From: Methylococcaceae bacterium
GTDB lineage: Bacteria; Pseudomonadota; Gammaproteobacteria; Methylococcales; Methylomonadaceae
Direction of reading: 5' to 3'
Assembly: GCA_029937975.1 (NCBI GenBank)
Contig: JAPYOW010000019.1
Location: forward strand, 1 to 33,124
Length of the DNA: 33,124 nt
Positions 24,261-32,936 of this stretch are shown here, piece after piece. The notes beneath the pieces were generated by a model, which saw nothing but the letters and a program-made list of their open reading frames with translations, made no database searches and had not been told where the DNA came from. Positions within the stretch are counted from its first letter, which is position 1. Each line of letters begins with the position of its first letter. Made by a program: the position numbers and the translations under genes.

Positions 24261-26326
24261 TATTGTAATTTCGAAATATCAGCAATTTCAAGAAATTGCT
24301 TAGACAACATGGACAATAGGGCCAGACGACTGGCGCGTATTGCTAAATCATCGGTGTTGACCATGACATGATCAAAAAACTCATCCACTGCATCTTTCAG
24401 CTGGGCTAGTCGGGTTAAGGTTTGTTGATAATTCTGCTGTGCCAATAAAGGCTGAATATCTTTAGCTGACTGGATTGCCGCGGCATGTAATTGTAATTCT
24501 TGCGTTTCAATTAATCCGGTAATGGAATCAGCGATTGCTGTGTCAGACTTTTTAAGTATATTAATGATACGTTTGTTGGCCGCCGCTAAACTTGCCGCTT
24601 CAGGCAATTGTCGGAATGCTTTAACGGCTTGCAGACGTTGCATGAAATCATGTGGTTTGGGCGGTTGCACAGCCATGACCGCTTCAAATTCATTTGCTGT
24701 GTGACCGTGATCCAGACAGTAACCTTTCAAGCGATCAAAAACGAAATCACTAAGCATTTTCATTGTCTGCTGTCGATCAAATTCATGCTGGTACTGAGCT
24801 AATGCAAAAGCAAGCAGATCCACAATATCCAGATCCAGTTGGTTTTCAATAATGATTCTAAGTGAGCCCAGAGTGGCTCGTCTTAAGGCGTAGGGATCTT
24901 TGTCCCCCGTGGGTATAAGTCCGGCACTAAATATACCGCTTAGGGTATCAATTTTTTCAGCCAGAGAGAGAATCTGCCCCGTACGACTGGCAGGAGTTGG
25001 ACTGCCGGATTGTTTAGGAAAATATTGTTCCTCAATGGCTACAGCAACCGCCTCGGGTTCGTTATCCGCCAAAGCGTAATAGCGCCCCATAATGCCTTGT
25101 AAGCTGGCAAATTCACTGACCATATCTGTCAATAAATCAGTTTTTGCTAGACGTGCGGCGCGTTTTGCCAATGCTATATCTGCATTGAGTTGTTGGGCAA
25201 TATAACTGGCAAGACTTTCTACCCGTACCGTTTTATCGGCAACAGTACCCAGTGTTTTCTGGAAAACAATGGATTGTAAATGGTCAACACGATCTTCCAG
25301 TGACTGTTTCCTGTCTTGCTTCCAGAAAAATTCGGCATCCGCCAGGCGAGGCATAATTACGCGCTCATTGCCCTGTTGAATGGATTCTGGATGGCTGCTT
25401 TCGATATTACTAAAGGTAATAAAATGCGGTAACAGTGCGCCCTCGTTATTTTTGATGGGGAAATATTTCTGGTTGGATTGCATGGTGGTAATGAGTACTT
25501 CTATTGGCAAATCCAGAAAACGGGCATCAAAATTGCCCAGCACAGGAACAGGCCACTCATTTAAGGCAGCAATTTCTTCCAGCAAATCTTCTTCAATATG
25601 GGCCATACCATGGACTGTTTCCGCTGCCGCATTTGCTTTGTCTTGAATCATGTTTTGGCGCCGGGAAAAGTCAGCAATTACTTTGCCTTGCAACTCAAGC
25701 GTTTCAAGATAATCCGCAGGGCACTGGATTAATAATGGCTGAGGTGCATGAAAGCGATGTCCTTGCGATTGATTGCCCGTTTTTAATCCCAGAATTTCAG
25801 CGTCAATGACATCGGCACCAAAAAGCAATACGCACCAATGTACAGGCCGGACAAATTCAGTATTATAATTTCCCCAGCGCATTCTTTTAGCAATGGGAAG
25901 CAGGGCAATGCTTTTTTGAATGATTTCTGGCATCAGCTGTTCAGTAGCCAGTCCCTTGATATCTTGCTGAAAAGCCAGCCATTCCCCTTTATCGGTTTTA
26001 AGCCGGCCCAGGTTTTCGACAGTGGTTCCGCAACCTTTGGCAAAACCCATGGCTGCTTTGCTCGGCGTTCCATCTTTTGCAAAGGCTGCCTGTACGGCGG
26101 GGCCTCTTTTTTCAATGACCTTATCTGGCTGAGTGCTGTTCAAATCTTTAATAATGAAAGCCAGACGTCTGGGTGTGGCATAGCTATAGGCGGCACTATA
26201 ATCGAGCTTAGCTTCTTGTAGACCCGCTTCCACAGATTTAAGCAATGCATGGCTTAATTTTAAGAGTGATTTGGGCGGGAGTTCTTCGCAACCTAATTCA
26301 AATAATAAATCCTGATGATGCGACAT
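24260..26326 (-). CDS. glyS: Glycyl-tRNA synthetase beta subunit GlyS
   Basis: GlyS is the large subunit of the bacterial alpha2beta2 glycyl-tRNA synthetase; it recognises tRNA-Gly. The 688-aa product equals the E. coli size (689) and begins LLFELGCEELPPKSLL, the family hallmark. Further typical segments are KRMRWGNYNTEFVRPVHWCVLLFG near 156-179, LITTMQSNQKYFPIKN, DAEFFWKQDRK, FQKTLGTVADKTVRVE, GIMGRYYALADNEPEAVAVAIEEQYFP and the DKDPYALRRATLG stretch near 469-481. The C terminus matches the anticodon-binding-like domain with DDLAIRASRLALLS. It lies two nt after glyQ. Confidence 0.97.
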   Translation of the reverse strand: MSHHQDLLFELGCEELPPKSLLKLSHALLKSVEAGLQEAKLDYSAAYSYATPRRLAFIIKDLNSTQPDKVIEKRGPAVQAAFAKDGTPSKAAMGFAKGCGTTVENLGRLKTDKGEWLAFQQDIKGLATEQLMPEIIQKSIALLPIAKRMRWGNYNTEFVRPVHWCVLLFGADVIDAEILGLKTGNQSQGHRFHAPQPLLIQCPADYLETLELQGKVIADFSRRQNMIQDKANAAAETVHGMAHIEEDLLEEIAALNEWPVPVLGNFDARFLDLPIEVLITTMQSNQKYFPIKNNEGALLPHFITFSNIESSHPESIQQGNERVIMPRLADAEFFWKQDRKQSLEDRVDHLQSIVFQKTLGTVADKTVRVESLASYIAQQLNADIALAKRAARLAKTDLLTDMVSEFASLQGIMGRYYALADNEPEAVAVAIEEQYFPKQSGSPTPASRTGQILSLAEKIDTLSGIFSAGLIPTGDKDPYALRRATLGSLRIIIENQLDLDIVDLLAFALAQYQHEFDRQQTMKMLSDFVFDRLKGYCLDHGHTANEFEAVMAVQPPKPHDFMQRLQAVKAFRQLPEAASLAAANKRIINILKKSDTAIADSITGLIETQELQLHAAAIQSAKDIQPLLAQQNYQQTLTRLAQLKDAVDEFFDHVMVNTDDLAIRASRLALLSMLSKQFLEIADISKLQ

Positions 26327-26328
26327 GA

Positions 26329-27246
26329 TTATGCTCCCTGCTCAGTTGAAAGCATGGGAAAACCTAAGGATTCCCTGCGTTGGTAATAGGCTTTAGCCAC
26401 TGCTTTGGACAAGTTGCGTACGCGAAGAATATAGCGTTGACGCTCAGTCACAGAGATCGCGTGACGCGCATCCAGTAAATTAAAGGTGTGAGAGGCTTTC
26501 AGCACCATCTCGTAAGCAGGTAAAGGCAAGTCTGATTCAATCAGTTTCTGACATTCTTGTTCATAAGTATCAAAGCAACTGAACAGAAAATCAACGTTGG
26601 CATGATCAAAATTAAAAGCCGACATTTCCACCTCGTTTTGATGGAAAACATCACCATATGTGACAGTGCCTTGCAGGGTGTGTGCCCAGACCAGGTCGTA
26701 TACACTTTCAACCCCCTGAACATACATGGCAATACGCTCAAGACCATAAGTAAGCTCACCACTGACCGGTTTGCATTCAAGTCCGCCCACTTGCTGAAAG
26801 TAGGTGAATTGAGACACTTCCATACCATTGAGCCAGACTTCCCAGCCTAATCCCCAGGCGCCCAGTGTGGGTGACTCCCAATTGTCTTCTACAAAACGCA
26901 CATCATGTTCAAGCAAATCCAGGCCTAAATGGCGGAGTGAATTTAGATAGAGTTCCTGGATATTGTCGGGAGAAGGCTTTAACAACACCTGATACTGATA
27001 ATAATGTTGCAGACGCATTGGGTTTTCACCAAAGCGGCCATCGGTAGGTCTTCTGGAAGGCTGAACATAAGCCGCATTCCAAGGCTCAGGGCCAATAGCC
27101 CGTAAAAAAGTTGCGGGATGAAACGTGCCAGCACCCACTTCCTGATCAAGCGGTTGTAATAAAATACAGCCTTGATCAGACCAGTATTGTTGTAGAGCTG
27201 AAATAAGCCCTTGGAAAGTAGATAAGTCGTTGTTTGTGCTTGACAC
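26329..27246 (-). CDS. glyQ: Glycyl-tRNA synthetase alpha subunit GlyQ
   Basis: GlyQ is the class II catalytic subunit that forms glycyl-adenylate. It has [113 protein letters not shown] and [21 protein letters not shown], all near-identical to E. coli GlyQ. The track begins at TTG 27264 (311 aa). I prefer GTG 27246 (305 aa; E. coli 303) because it fits the family length and leaves a leader after the -10 box at 27278-27283. Neither has a strong Shine-Dalgarno. First gene of the minus-strand block. Confidence 0.95.
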   Translation of the reverse strand: MSSTNNDLSTFQGLISALQQYWSDQGCILLQPLDQEVGAGTFHPATFLRAIGPEPWNAAYVQPSRRPTDGRFGENPMRLQHYYQYQVLLKPSPDNIQELYLNSLRHLGLDLLEHDVRFVEDNWESPTLGAWGLGWEVWLNGMEVSQFTYFQQVGGLECKPVSGELTYGLERIAMYVQGVESVYDLVWAHTLQGTVTYGDVFHQNEVEMSAFNFDHANVDFLFSCFDTYEQECQKLIESDLPLPAYEMVLKASHTFNLLDARHAISVTERQRYILRVRNLSKAVAKAYYQRRESLGFPMLSTEQGA

Positions 27247-27277
27247 GGTTTTAAGTCTGGGCAATAAAAAATGGCCT

Positions 27278-27283
27278 AGTATA
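27278..27283 (-). promoter_or_regulatory. Candidate -10 box for the glyQ operon
   Basis: Minus-strand TATACT preceded by GC, predicting a start near 27271 and a roughly 25-nt leader before GTG 27246. No good -35 hexamer is seen at 16-18 nt. Confidence 0.45.
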
Positions 27284-27630
27284 GCTTAAAAATGATTGTT
27301 GAGCATAAATAGGTTTTATTATAAAAATGACAGATAGATTTTTAATAGCAAAGTTGGAGTCTTTAACGGGGACGATGATGCAGAGAACTAAAAACCGTTG
27401 AAATTAGTCAGTAATTTATTGGGTATAGCGGTACTAAAAACCGGAATGAGTTACGTGATTGAAGAGCAACACAGTAACATCTTAAGCAGCGAGTTGTTTC
27501 AGGTATTAAAAATACCGGTGTATATTAAGATTTTGGCCGACTGGCCGGGTTTTCGGGTAGCGTGAGGTTGCATACGCTTTGCCTGAAACCGGTTGTTTTT
27601 CTATCACCTTGCTGGCAACTAGAGAAATAA
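27284..27630. other. glyQ-6S RNA intergenic region
   Basis: This 347-nt stretch has no recognisable gene. In E. coli the gene for 5-formyltetrahydrofolate cyclo-ligase (ygfA) follows 6S RNA; it is absent here. A 55-codon plus-strand frame from TTG 27398 to TGA 27565 exists but lacks a ribosome binding site. Small hairpins (GGTATT/AATACC at 27502-27516; AACCGGTT near 27588) are visible. No terminator with a T-run is evident for 6S RNA. Confidence 0.5.
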
Positions 27631-27808
27631 GAATCTCCCGCCTGCGCCGTCTCGTACCTTCGTCCTTGAACCGGAGGTTCAAGTGGAGGCTTCAACAGTA
27701 AATCAGGCTTCCCGCAAAACAGGCATGCACACCATTACTCGAATCAACTTCCGGGGTAAAAACAGGTTCAGGAAACACCCAGCACTAATCGAACGCTGCA
27801 GGAGATAT
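27631..27808 (-). ncRNA. ssrS: 6S RNA (SsrS)
   Basis: 6S RNA mimics an open promoter and binds sigma70 RNA polymerase in stationary phase. On the minus strand the 5' ATCTCCTG (27806-27799) pairs with 3' CGGGAGAT (27640-27633), forming the closing stem. The 3' arm contains CTTGAACC-TCC-GGTTCAAG (27683-27665), the same hairpin stem as in E. coli 6S RNA (CTTGAACC-AAG-GGTTCAAG), followed by ACGGCGCAGGCGGGAGATTC, close to the E. coli 3' end GCGGCATCTCGGAGATTC. Length is about 178 nt (E. coli 184). Location just downstream of zapA on the same strand is the conserved gammaproteobacterial context. Exact ends are estimated. Confidence 0.92.
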
Positions 27809-27815
27809 ACTGAGT

Positions 27816-27844
27816 ATTTTAACCGGATTTAATGATTTTCTAAA
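27816..27844 (-). promoter_or_regulatory. Promoter of 6S RNA overlapping the zapA 3' end
   Basis: On the minus strand TTTAGA (27844-27839) and TAAAAT (27821-27816) are separated by 17 nt, placing the start at about 27809. The -35 hexamer is inside the last codons of zapA and the -10 lies just after its stop, so 6S RNA can be made independently or as a tail of the zapA transcript. Confidence 0.6.
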
Positions 27845-28134
27845 ACGATTTCTATTTTTTGGCGCAAATTAGCTAATTTGGATGAGATATTACCCATGGG
27901 GTTAATGTTCTGATTTTGAGCAAGATGCAATTCAGTGGTTAAATTCAACGCTGCCATGACAGCAATCCTGTCAACACCATTGACCTTACCGGAGTTACGA
28001 ATTGCGCGCATTTGCAGGTCAAGTTCCTGTGCTGATCGAAGCAAGGCTTGTTGTTCATTTTCGGCACAGGTGACGCGATAATCTTTGCCGAGAATAGTAA
28101 TGGAGACAGCTTGTGATTTTTCTTTTGTACTCAT
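27829..28134 (-). CDS. zapA: Cell division protein ZapA
   Basis: ZapA bundles FtsZ protofilaments and stabilises the Z-ring. The 101-aa product (E. coli 109) has the N-terminal globular part VSITILGKDYRVTCAENEQQALLRSAQELDLQMRAIRNSGKVNGVDRIAVMAALNLTTEL (about 10-69) and a C-terminal coiled coil ending QKIEIVLENH. GVDRIAVMAALNL is the family core. Start ATG 28134 overlaps the upstream ZapB-like gene by four nt (ATGA), so the two are coupled. 6S RNA follows immediately. Confidence 0.95.
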   Translation of the reverse strand: MSTKEKSQAVSITILGKDYRVTCAENEQQALLRSAQELDLQMRAIRNSGKVNGVDRIAVMAALNLTTELHLAQNQNINPMGNISSKLANLRQKIEIVLENH

Positions 28135-28358
28135 GTACTGTGTTCCATGGATTTTAAACGGGTAATCATGGCTTCTACTCGTATTCGGGCCAGCGTGGTT
28201 TTTTCTAATAGTTTTGCTTTTTCTCTGACTAGCTCATCCTGTTTGGTTTTTAAACTTGAATTTTCTTGTTTGGCGGCTTCGTATTTTTCAATCAGGGCAT
28301 CCAGTTTTTCTTCAAGATTTCTTAACTCGGTCGATGACTCATTTTCTAAATCAGACAT
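28131..28358 (-). CDS. ZapB-like coiled-coil protein (TIGR02449 type)
   Basis: The 75-aa product is almost entirely a predicted coiled coil: LRNLEEKLDALIEKYEAAKQENSSLKTKQDELVREKAKLLEKTTLARIRVEAMITRLKSME. The C-terminal LLEKTTLARIRVEAMITRLKSME matches the small proteins found directly upstream of zapA in many gammaproteobacteria, commonly named TIGR02449. Overlap with zapA (ATGA) and the coiled-coil architecture suggest a ZapB-like partner of ZapA at the Z-ring, but this is inference; direct homology to E. coli ZapB is not clear. Confidence 0.85.
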   Translation of the reverse strand: MSDLENESSTELRNLEEKLDALIEKYEAAKQENSSLKTKQDELVREKAKLLEKTTLARIRVEAMITRLKSMEHST

Positions 28359-28407
28359 GGGGCGTTTTTTAAAGGGGAATTAAATTCAAAATTAATAGAT
28401 TAAAAAC

Positions 28408-28434
28408 AGTTGCATGGCATTCCTGTTTGCAACT
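28408..28434. repeat. Dyad AGTTGCA-N13-TGCAACT in a divergent promoter region
   Basis: Perfect seven-bp inverted repeats at 28408-28414 and 28428-28434, with half-site centres 20 bp apart (about two helical turns), lie between the divergent ZapB-like/zapA and ygfB-pepP-ubiH-ubiI units. This spacing suits a dimeric regulator, or a hairpin in either leader. No bound protein is known to me. Confidence 0.4.
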
Positions 28435-28480
28435 AACAATGATAGCATAAGCAGACTTTTTTTTAGTTTTGTTATTGAGA

Positions 28481-29029
28481 ATGGCATATTTAACGATTAC
28501 CAAGATTTTTCAGAAAAATGATTCGAGTTTGACTGCGGCAGAAGCGCACGGTTTGGCAACGGGTCTATTGTGTGTAGACAATAAAATGGCGGGCACTGTT
28601 TGGCTGGCCGAATTATTTGAACAGGAAGTGGTGCTTCTTGACGATGATAAAACAGTGTTAGTCGCACTGTTTGAGCAAACACGAAAATTATTGGCTGAAG
28701 AAGAAAATATGTTTCGGTTTGATCTTTTTTTACCGGGGGATGATGAGCCTTTACAATACCAGCTGGAAGCGATATGTTCTTGGTGTGAAGGGTTTTTATT
28801 TGGAGTCGGCTACAGAGGGTCACTCTTGGAATGGCCGAGTGAAACCACTGAAATCATGCAAGATATCATCGAGTTCACTAAATTAGACACGGCTGTGGAT
28901 GAGGATGAGGACATGGATGAAGATGAAAAAAATGAGTATGAAACGGCACTCGTAGAAATACAGGAATATATAAGAGCGGCTGTTAATACGGTGAAAGATC
29001 AATTGATGGCAGGCAATATTAAGCAATGA
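28481..29029 (+). CDS. ygfB: YgfB family (UPF0149) protein
   Basis: From ATG 28481 this is a 182-aa acidic, helical protein of the UPF0149/YecA family; E. coli YgfB is 192 aa. LTAAEAHGLATGLLCVDNK near 17-35, FDLFLPGDDEPLQYQLEAICSWCEGFLFGVGY near 80-111 and EYETALVEIQEYIRAAV near 154-170 match. An acidic run (DEDEDMDEDEKNE) precedes the last helix. Pseudomonas YgfB has been linked to beta-lactamase control, but the general function is unclear. The track's TTG 28469 adds four residues without support. It overlaps pepP (ATGA) and stands in the conserved position opposite zapA. Confidence 0.9.
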   Translation: MAYLTITKIFQKNDSSLTAAEAHGLATGLLCVDNKMAGTVWLAELFEQEVVLLDDDKTVLVALFEQTRKLLAEEENMFRFDLFLPGDDEPLQYQLEAICSWCEGFLFGVGYRGSLLEWPSETTEIMQDIIEFTKLDTAVDEDEDMDEDEKNEYETALVEIQEYIRAAVNTVKDQLMAGNIKQ

Positions 29030-30336
29030 ATCAAAACGAATTTAAACGACGTCGCAAAGTGTTAATGCAACAGATGGGTCCGGGCAATATTGCATTAATT
29101 GCGAGTGCATCCAGCCAGGTAAGAAACCGGGATGTTGAATTTCCCTTTAGACAAGACAGTGATTTTTATTATCTGACAGGTTTTGATGAGGCTGATGCGT
29201 TAGCGGTCTTTATTCCCGGTCGGGAACAAGGCGAGTATATTTTATTTTGTCAGGAATTTGATGCAAAAAAAGCCCTCTGGGAAGGTGCGCATGCAGGACT
29301 TGAAGGGGCAATCGCAGACTATGCAGCAGATGATGCTTTCCCGATTGATGATATGGGGGATATTTTACCGGGTCTGTTAGAGAACAAACATAAGGTCTAT
29401 TATCCCATGGGCAGGGATGGTGAATTGGATCATCAAATTCTGGAATGGATTAATTTTCTAAGAAAGCAATCCAGAAATGGCGTCAACGCTCCGGGTGAAT
29501 TGGTTTCTCTGGAACATATTTTGCATGAAATGAGATTATTTAAAAGTTCGGCAGAATTAAACTCAATGCGCAAAGCTGCGGCAGTCTCTTGTCAGGCCCA
29601 TGTGCGTGCCATGAAGGCATGTCAACCCGGCTGGTACGAATACCAGGTGGAGTCAGAAATCATTCATGAATGTATGCAGCAGGGACTGCGCGCCGTGGCT
29701 TATCCTTCTATTGTGGCGGGCGGGAAAAATGCTTGTGTACTGCATTACGTGGAAAATAAAGATAAACTGAAAAAAGGGGACTTATTACTCATTGATGCCG
29801 GTGTTGAATGTGATTATTATGCCTCGGATATTACCCGTACCTTTCCTGTTTCAGGCACGTTTAGTCCGGCACAAAGAAAATTATATCAATTGGTTCTCGA
29901 TGCGCAATATGCGGCAATTGCACAGATTCAGCCTGGTATTCCCTGGAATAAATCCCATGATGTATCGGTGGAAGTGCTCACGCAAGGACTGGTTGATTTA
30001 GGGTTGTTGCAAGGAGAGGTGTCGCAACTGATCCAGGATGAAAAATACAAGCAGTTTTATATGCATAGAATAGGGCATTGGTTAGGCATGGATGTACATG
30101 ATGTGGGTGACTATAAAGTGGATGATGAATGGCGCATACTCGAGCCTGGGATGGTACTCACTGTCGAACCGGGTTTATATATTCCACAGGATTGTACTGC
30201 GGTCGATGCGCAATGGCGAGGCATTGGTATTCGGATCGAAGATGATGTGTTGGTGACACAACAGGGACATGAAGTGTTAACACAAAGCCTTGTTAAAGAA
30301 ATTGATGACATTGAAAACTTAATGCAGGTTCATTAA
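29026..30336 (+). CDS. pepP: Xaa-Pro aminopeptidase PepP
   Basis: PepP releases N-terminal residues preceding proline using a dinuclear metal centre (Mn in E. coli). The 436-aa protein (E. coli 441) has the N-terminal creatinase-like domain (ASSQVRNRDVEFPFRQDSDFYYLTGF near 27-52) and the pita-bread catalytic domain with metal ligands in LIDAGVECDYYASDITRTFP near 255-274, HRIGHWLGMDVHDVG near 347-361, LTVEPGLYIP near 379-388 and GIGIRIEDDVLVT near 399-411. All five ligands appear present. Start overlaps ygfB (ATGA) and stop overlaps ubiH (TAATG). Confidence 0.97.
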   Translation: MNQNEFKRRRKVLMQQMGPGNIALIASASSQVRNRDVEFPFRQDSDFYYLTGFDEADALAVFIPGREQGEYILFCQEFDAKKALWEGAHAGLEGAIADYAADDAFPIDDMGDILPGLLENKHKVYYPMGRDGELDHQILEWINFLRKQSRNGVNAPGELVSLEHILHEMRLFKSSAELNSMRKAAAVSCQAHVRAMKACQPGWYEYQVESEIIHECMQQGLRAVAYPSIVAGGKNACVLHYVENKDKLKKGDLLLIDAGVECDYYASDITRTFPVSGTFSPAQRKLYQLVLDAQYAAIAQIQPGIPWNKSHDVSVEVLTQGLVDLGLLQGEVSQLIQDEKYKQFYMHRIGHWLGMDVHDVGDYKVDDEWRILEPGMVLTVEPGLYIPQDCTAVDAQWRGIGIRIEDDVLVTQQGHEVLTQSLVKEIDDIENLMQVH

Positions 30337-31547
30337 TGCAATATGACTATGATATTTTAATTGTAGGGGGCGGACTGGCTGGCAACAGTCTGGCGCTGGC
30401 CTTAAAAGACGCAGGATTGCGAATTGCATTGGTGGAAGCGAGTAGTAAAGAACAAAGACAGCATTCGCCGGCTGGCGACAGAGCGTTGGCTTTATCGGCA
30501 GGGACAATAAAATTGTTACAGGCGCTGGGTGCCTGGGAGGGAATCAAAGATCAGGCCACTGCGATTGAAAACATTCACATCTCAGATCAGGGACATTTCG
30601 GTAAGGCGCGTTTATCGGCTAAAAAAGAGCAGGTGGATGCACTGGGTTACGTGATCAGTGCCAGAAATATTGAAGCACATCTGGCCGGGTTGGTGGAGCA
30701 AACAGCGATAAAACAGATTTGTCCAGGACGCGTTATCGGGCTCATCTCTGATCGGGATGCTGTGCATGTGAGTTTAAAAGTCAACGATCAAGCCATCAGT
30801 TTATCGGTCAGATTAGTGATTGGTGCCGATGGCGGGCAATCGTCCGTGCGTCGTTTATTAGAGATTCCACAACAGGTCACAGAATATGGTCAAACGGCTT
30901 TGATCACCACTGTTAAAACTACATTGCCGCATAATAATACGGCATTTGAACGGTTTACCGAATCCGGGCCTCTGGCTGTGCTACCGGTCAATGCTGAAGA
31001 ATGTTCGATTGTCTGGACTCGCGATCAAGAAGATGCCGCAGACTTAATGTCCAGTAGTGAGGCTGTGTTTCTCGAACAGTTACAGCAATGTTTTGGGTAT
31101 GCATTAGGAGCCTTGTCATTATCTGCACCTCGTCGTGCATTTCCCTTGAGTCTTGTTCGGGCAGATAGCATGGTATCAGGCAGAACGGTGATTATTGGCA
31201 ATGCAGTACATCAGCTTCATCCTGTGGCCGGGCAAGGTTTTAATCTGGGTATTAGGGATGTTGTGCAGCTTGCCGAAATGTTATTAGAACAACAGCAAAA
31301 AAAGGCCGATATAGGAGGCGCAGATTTTTTGCAGCGCTATGCGGAGACCCGAGAAAAAGACCACGACCTGACTATCAACTTTACCGATGGACTGGTCAAA
31401 ATATTTTCTACAGACTGGTTGCCTCTCGCGGCAGCCCGAAGTATCAGCCTGGCCGTGTTGGATCATATGCCTGTGGCTAAATCGCTGTTGGCTAAACATG
31501 CCATGGGTTTAGCTGGACGGTTGCCAAGAATTGGACGGAGACGATGA
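30336..31547 (+). CDS. ubiH: 2-octaprenyl-6-methoxyphenol hydroxylase UbiH
   Basis: UbiH is a FAD monooxygenase of the ubiquinone ring. The 403-aa protein has the dinucleotide motif ILIVGGGLAGNSLALAL near 6-22, GDRALALSAGTIKLL near 47-61, the DG motif VIGADGGQSSVRR near 163-175 and IIGNAVHQLHPVAGQGFNLGIRDV near 286-309. The GN (instead of GD) at that last site is also found in E. coli UbiH and separates it from UbiI and UbiF. It overlaps pepP by one nt and the next paralog by four nt, as in other pepP-ubiH-visC operons. Confidence 0.92.
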   Translation: MQYDYDILIVGGGLAGNSLALALKDAGLRIALVEASSKEQRQHSPAGDRALALSAGTIKLLQALGAWEGIKDQATAIENIHISDQGHFGKARLSAKKEQVDALGYVISARNIEAHLAGLVEQTAIKQICPGRVIGLISDRDAVHVSLKVNDQAISLSVRLVIGADGGQSSVRRLLEIPQQVTEYGQTALITTVKTTLPHNNTAFERFTESGPLAVLPVNAEECSIVWTRDQEDAADLMSSSEAVFLEQLQQCFGYALGALSLSAPRRAFPLSLVRADSMVSGRTVIIGNAVHQLHPVAGQGFNLGIRDVVQLAEMLLEQQQKKADIGGADFLQRYAETREKDHDLTINFTDGLVKIFSTDWLPLAAARSISLAVLDHMPVAKSLLAKHAMGLAGRLPRIGRRR

Positions 31548-32782
31548 GTACGCAAGCGCAAGACCAAAAAAGGTTTGAGGTGATTATTGTCGGCGGTGGT
31601 TTAGTCGGTGCAACGGCAGCATGTGCTCTGGCACAGGGCGGCGTTCAAGTGGCTTTATTGGATATGTCAGCACCACCAAGGCAATGGCCCGTTGATTCAG
31701 TCGATCTTCGTGTGTCTGCTTTGACCAAGGCCTCCGAGAATATTTTGCAAACGCTGGGGGTCTGGCCTGGCATGCTTGAACGGGGTATCAGTCCTTATAA
31801 AGATATGAGAGTCTGGGATGCCAAAGCAGATGGCGAATTACATTTTGACTGTGCGGATACCATATTTAATGAGCTGGGACATATTGTTGAAAACCGGGTT
31901 ACGGTGGCGGCTTTATGGGACAAGTTAGAAACATTGCCGACTGTCACGTGTGTGACAGATGCCAAGGTTTCACACCTGTCATTATTGCCAAATGGGCGAA
32001 GGCTGTTGCTAGCAGATGGACGTCAATTGGATGCCGATTTAGTGATCGCTGCAGATGGGCGCGATTCTTCTTTACGTGCGATGGCGGGCATTGAGGTCAC
32101 AGGTTGGCCTTATAAACAGGATGGCCTGGTGGCAACCATTAGCACCGAGAACAGTCATCAAATGACCGCATGGCAACGGTTTCTGGATGAAGGTCCTTTA
32201 GCCTTTTTGCCCTTGAGAAACGGACAGTGTTCGATAGTCTGGACGTTGTCACCAGAAACAGCCCAGTCTTATTTGCAACTCAGCGATCAAGACTTTTTAC
32301 AAAAATTAGAACAGGCCTCCGCAGGGATTTTAGGGGGTATGCTGGCAACCAGCGCCAGAGCGGCATTTCCTTTGCGTTTTCAATATGCCAATCAATATAC
32401 TGAGAGTCAGTTTGCGTTAATTGGCGATGCAGCTCATGCCATGCATCCACTGGCAGGGCAAGGTGCTAATGCAGGGCTATTGGATGCGGCAGCCCTGGCT
32501 GAACTGGTGATAAAAACCAAGCGTGCCGGTAGACCGTTGGCGAGTAAAAAATATTTACGGCAATATGAACGCTGGCGAAAAGGCGATAATTTACTGATGA
32601 TGACTAGTATGGATGCCATTAATAAAACATTTGCTACGCATGCGTTACCTTGGGTTTCCCTGCGTTCGACAGGAATGAACCTGATTAACAGAACGTCGCC
32701 TATTAAAGCATTATTTAATAATCATGCCATGGGTTTAAGAGATGATTTACCGAAATTGGCGAAAAAACAGGTTTGTTGGTAA
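31544..32782 (+). CDS. ubiI: UbiI/VisC-type FAD-dependent ubiquinone hydroxylase
   Basis: This 412-aa paralog of UbiH has VIIVGGGLVGATAACALAQGG near 14-34, the family marker VDLRVSALTKASENILQTLGVW near 52-73, LGHIVENRV near 109-117, VIAADGRDSSLRAMAGI near 166-182 and LIGDAAHAMHPLAGQGANAGLLDAAALAEL near 291-320. DLRVSALTKAS and IVENR point to UbiI/VisC (C5 hydroxylation), but UbiF (C6) or a broader-specificity enzyme cannot be excluded because ubiquinone hydroxylases vary among proteobacteria. Start overlaps ubiH (ATGA). It ends the operon at a weak hairpin. Confidence 0.8.
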   Translation: MSTQAQDQKRFEVIIVGGGLVGATAACALAQGGVQVALLDMSAPPRQWPVDSVDLRVSALTKASENILQTLGVWPGMLERGISPYKDMRVWDAKADGELHFDCADTIFNELGHIVENRVTVAALWDKLETLPTVTCVTDAKVSHLSLLPNGRRLLLADGRQLDADLVIAADGRDSSLRAMAGIEVTGWPYKQDGLVATISTENSHQMTAWQRFLDEGPLAFLPLRNGQCSIVWTLSPETAQSYLQLSDQDFLQKLEQASAGILGGMLATSARAAFPLRFQYANQYTESQFALIGDAAHAMHPLAGQGANAGLLDAAALAELVIKTKRAGRPLASKKYLRQYERWRKGDNLLMMTSMDAINKTFATHALPWVSLRSTGMNLINRTSPIKALFNNHAMGLRDDLPKLAKKQVCW

Positions 32783-32810
32783 CCCCGGATGACTGATGGG
32801 GTGGATTTTT
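32782..32810 (+). terminator. Weak terminator after ubiI
   Basis: ACCCC (32782-32786) pairs with GGGGT (32798-32802) around an 11-nt loop and is followed by GGATTTTTCT. The stem is GC-rich but short and begins at the ubiI stop codon, so confidence is moderate. Confidence 0.4.
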
Positions 32811-32936
32811 CTGGTTGTTATCAATGGTTTGTTTTATACTGCCAGACTCGAATCTTGTTGGGTGCAGCGTAGGAAAAGGAATGACCTGTTGAATCCTGAT
32901 GTGTTTTTGTTAAGCAGTGATAAATGAGGAAATGTA

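Noticed and set aside
25380-26221. Plus-strand ORFs of 88-127 aa over glyS
   Set aside because: Antisense shadows of glyS, which is full length with all family motifs.
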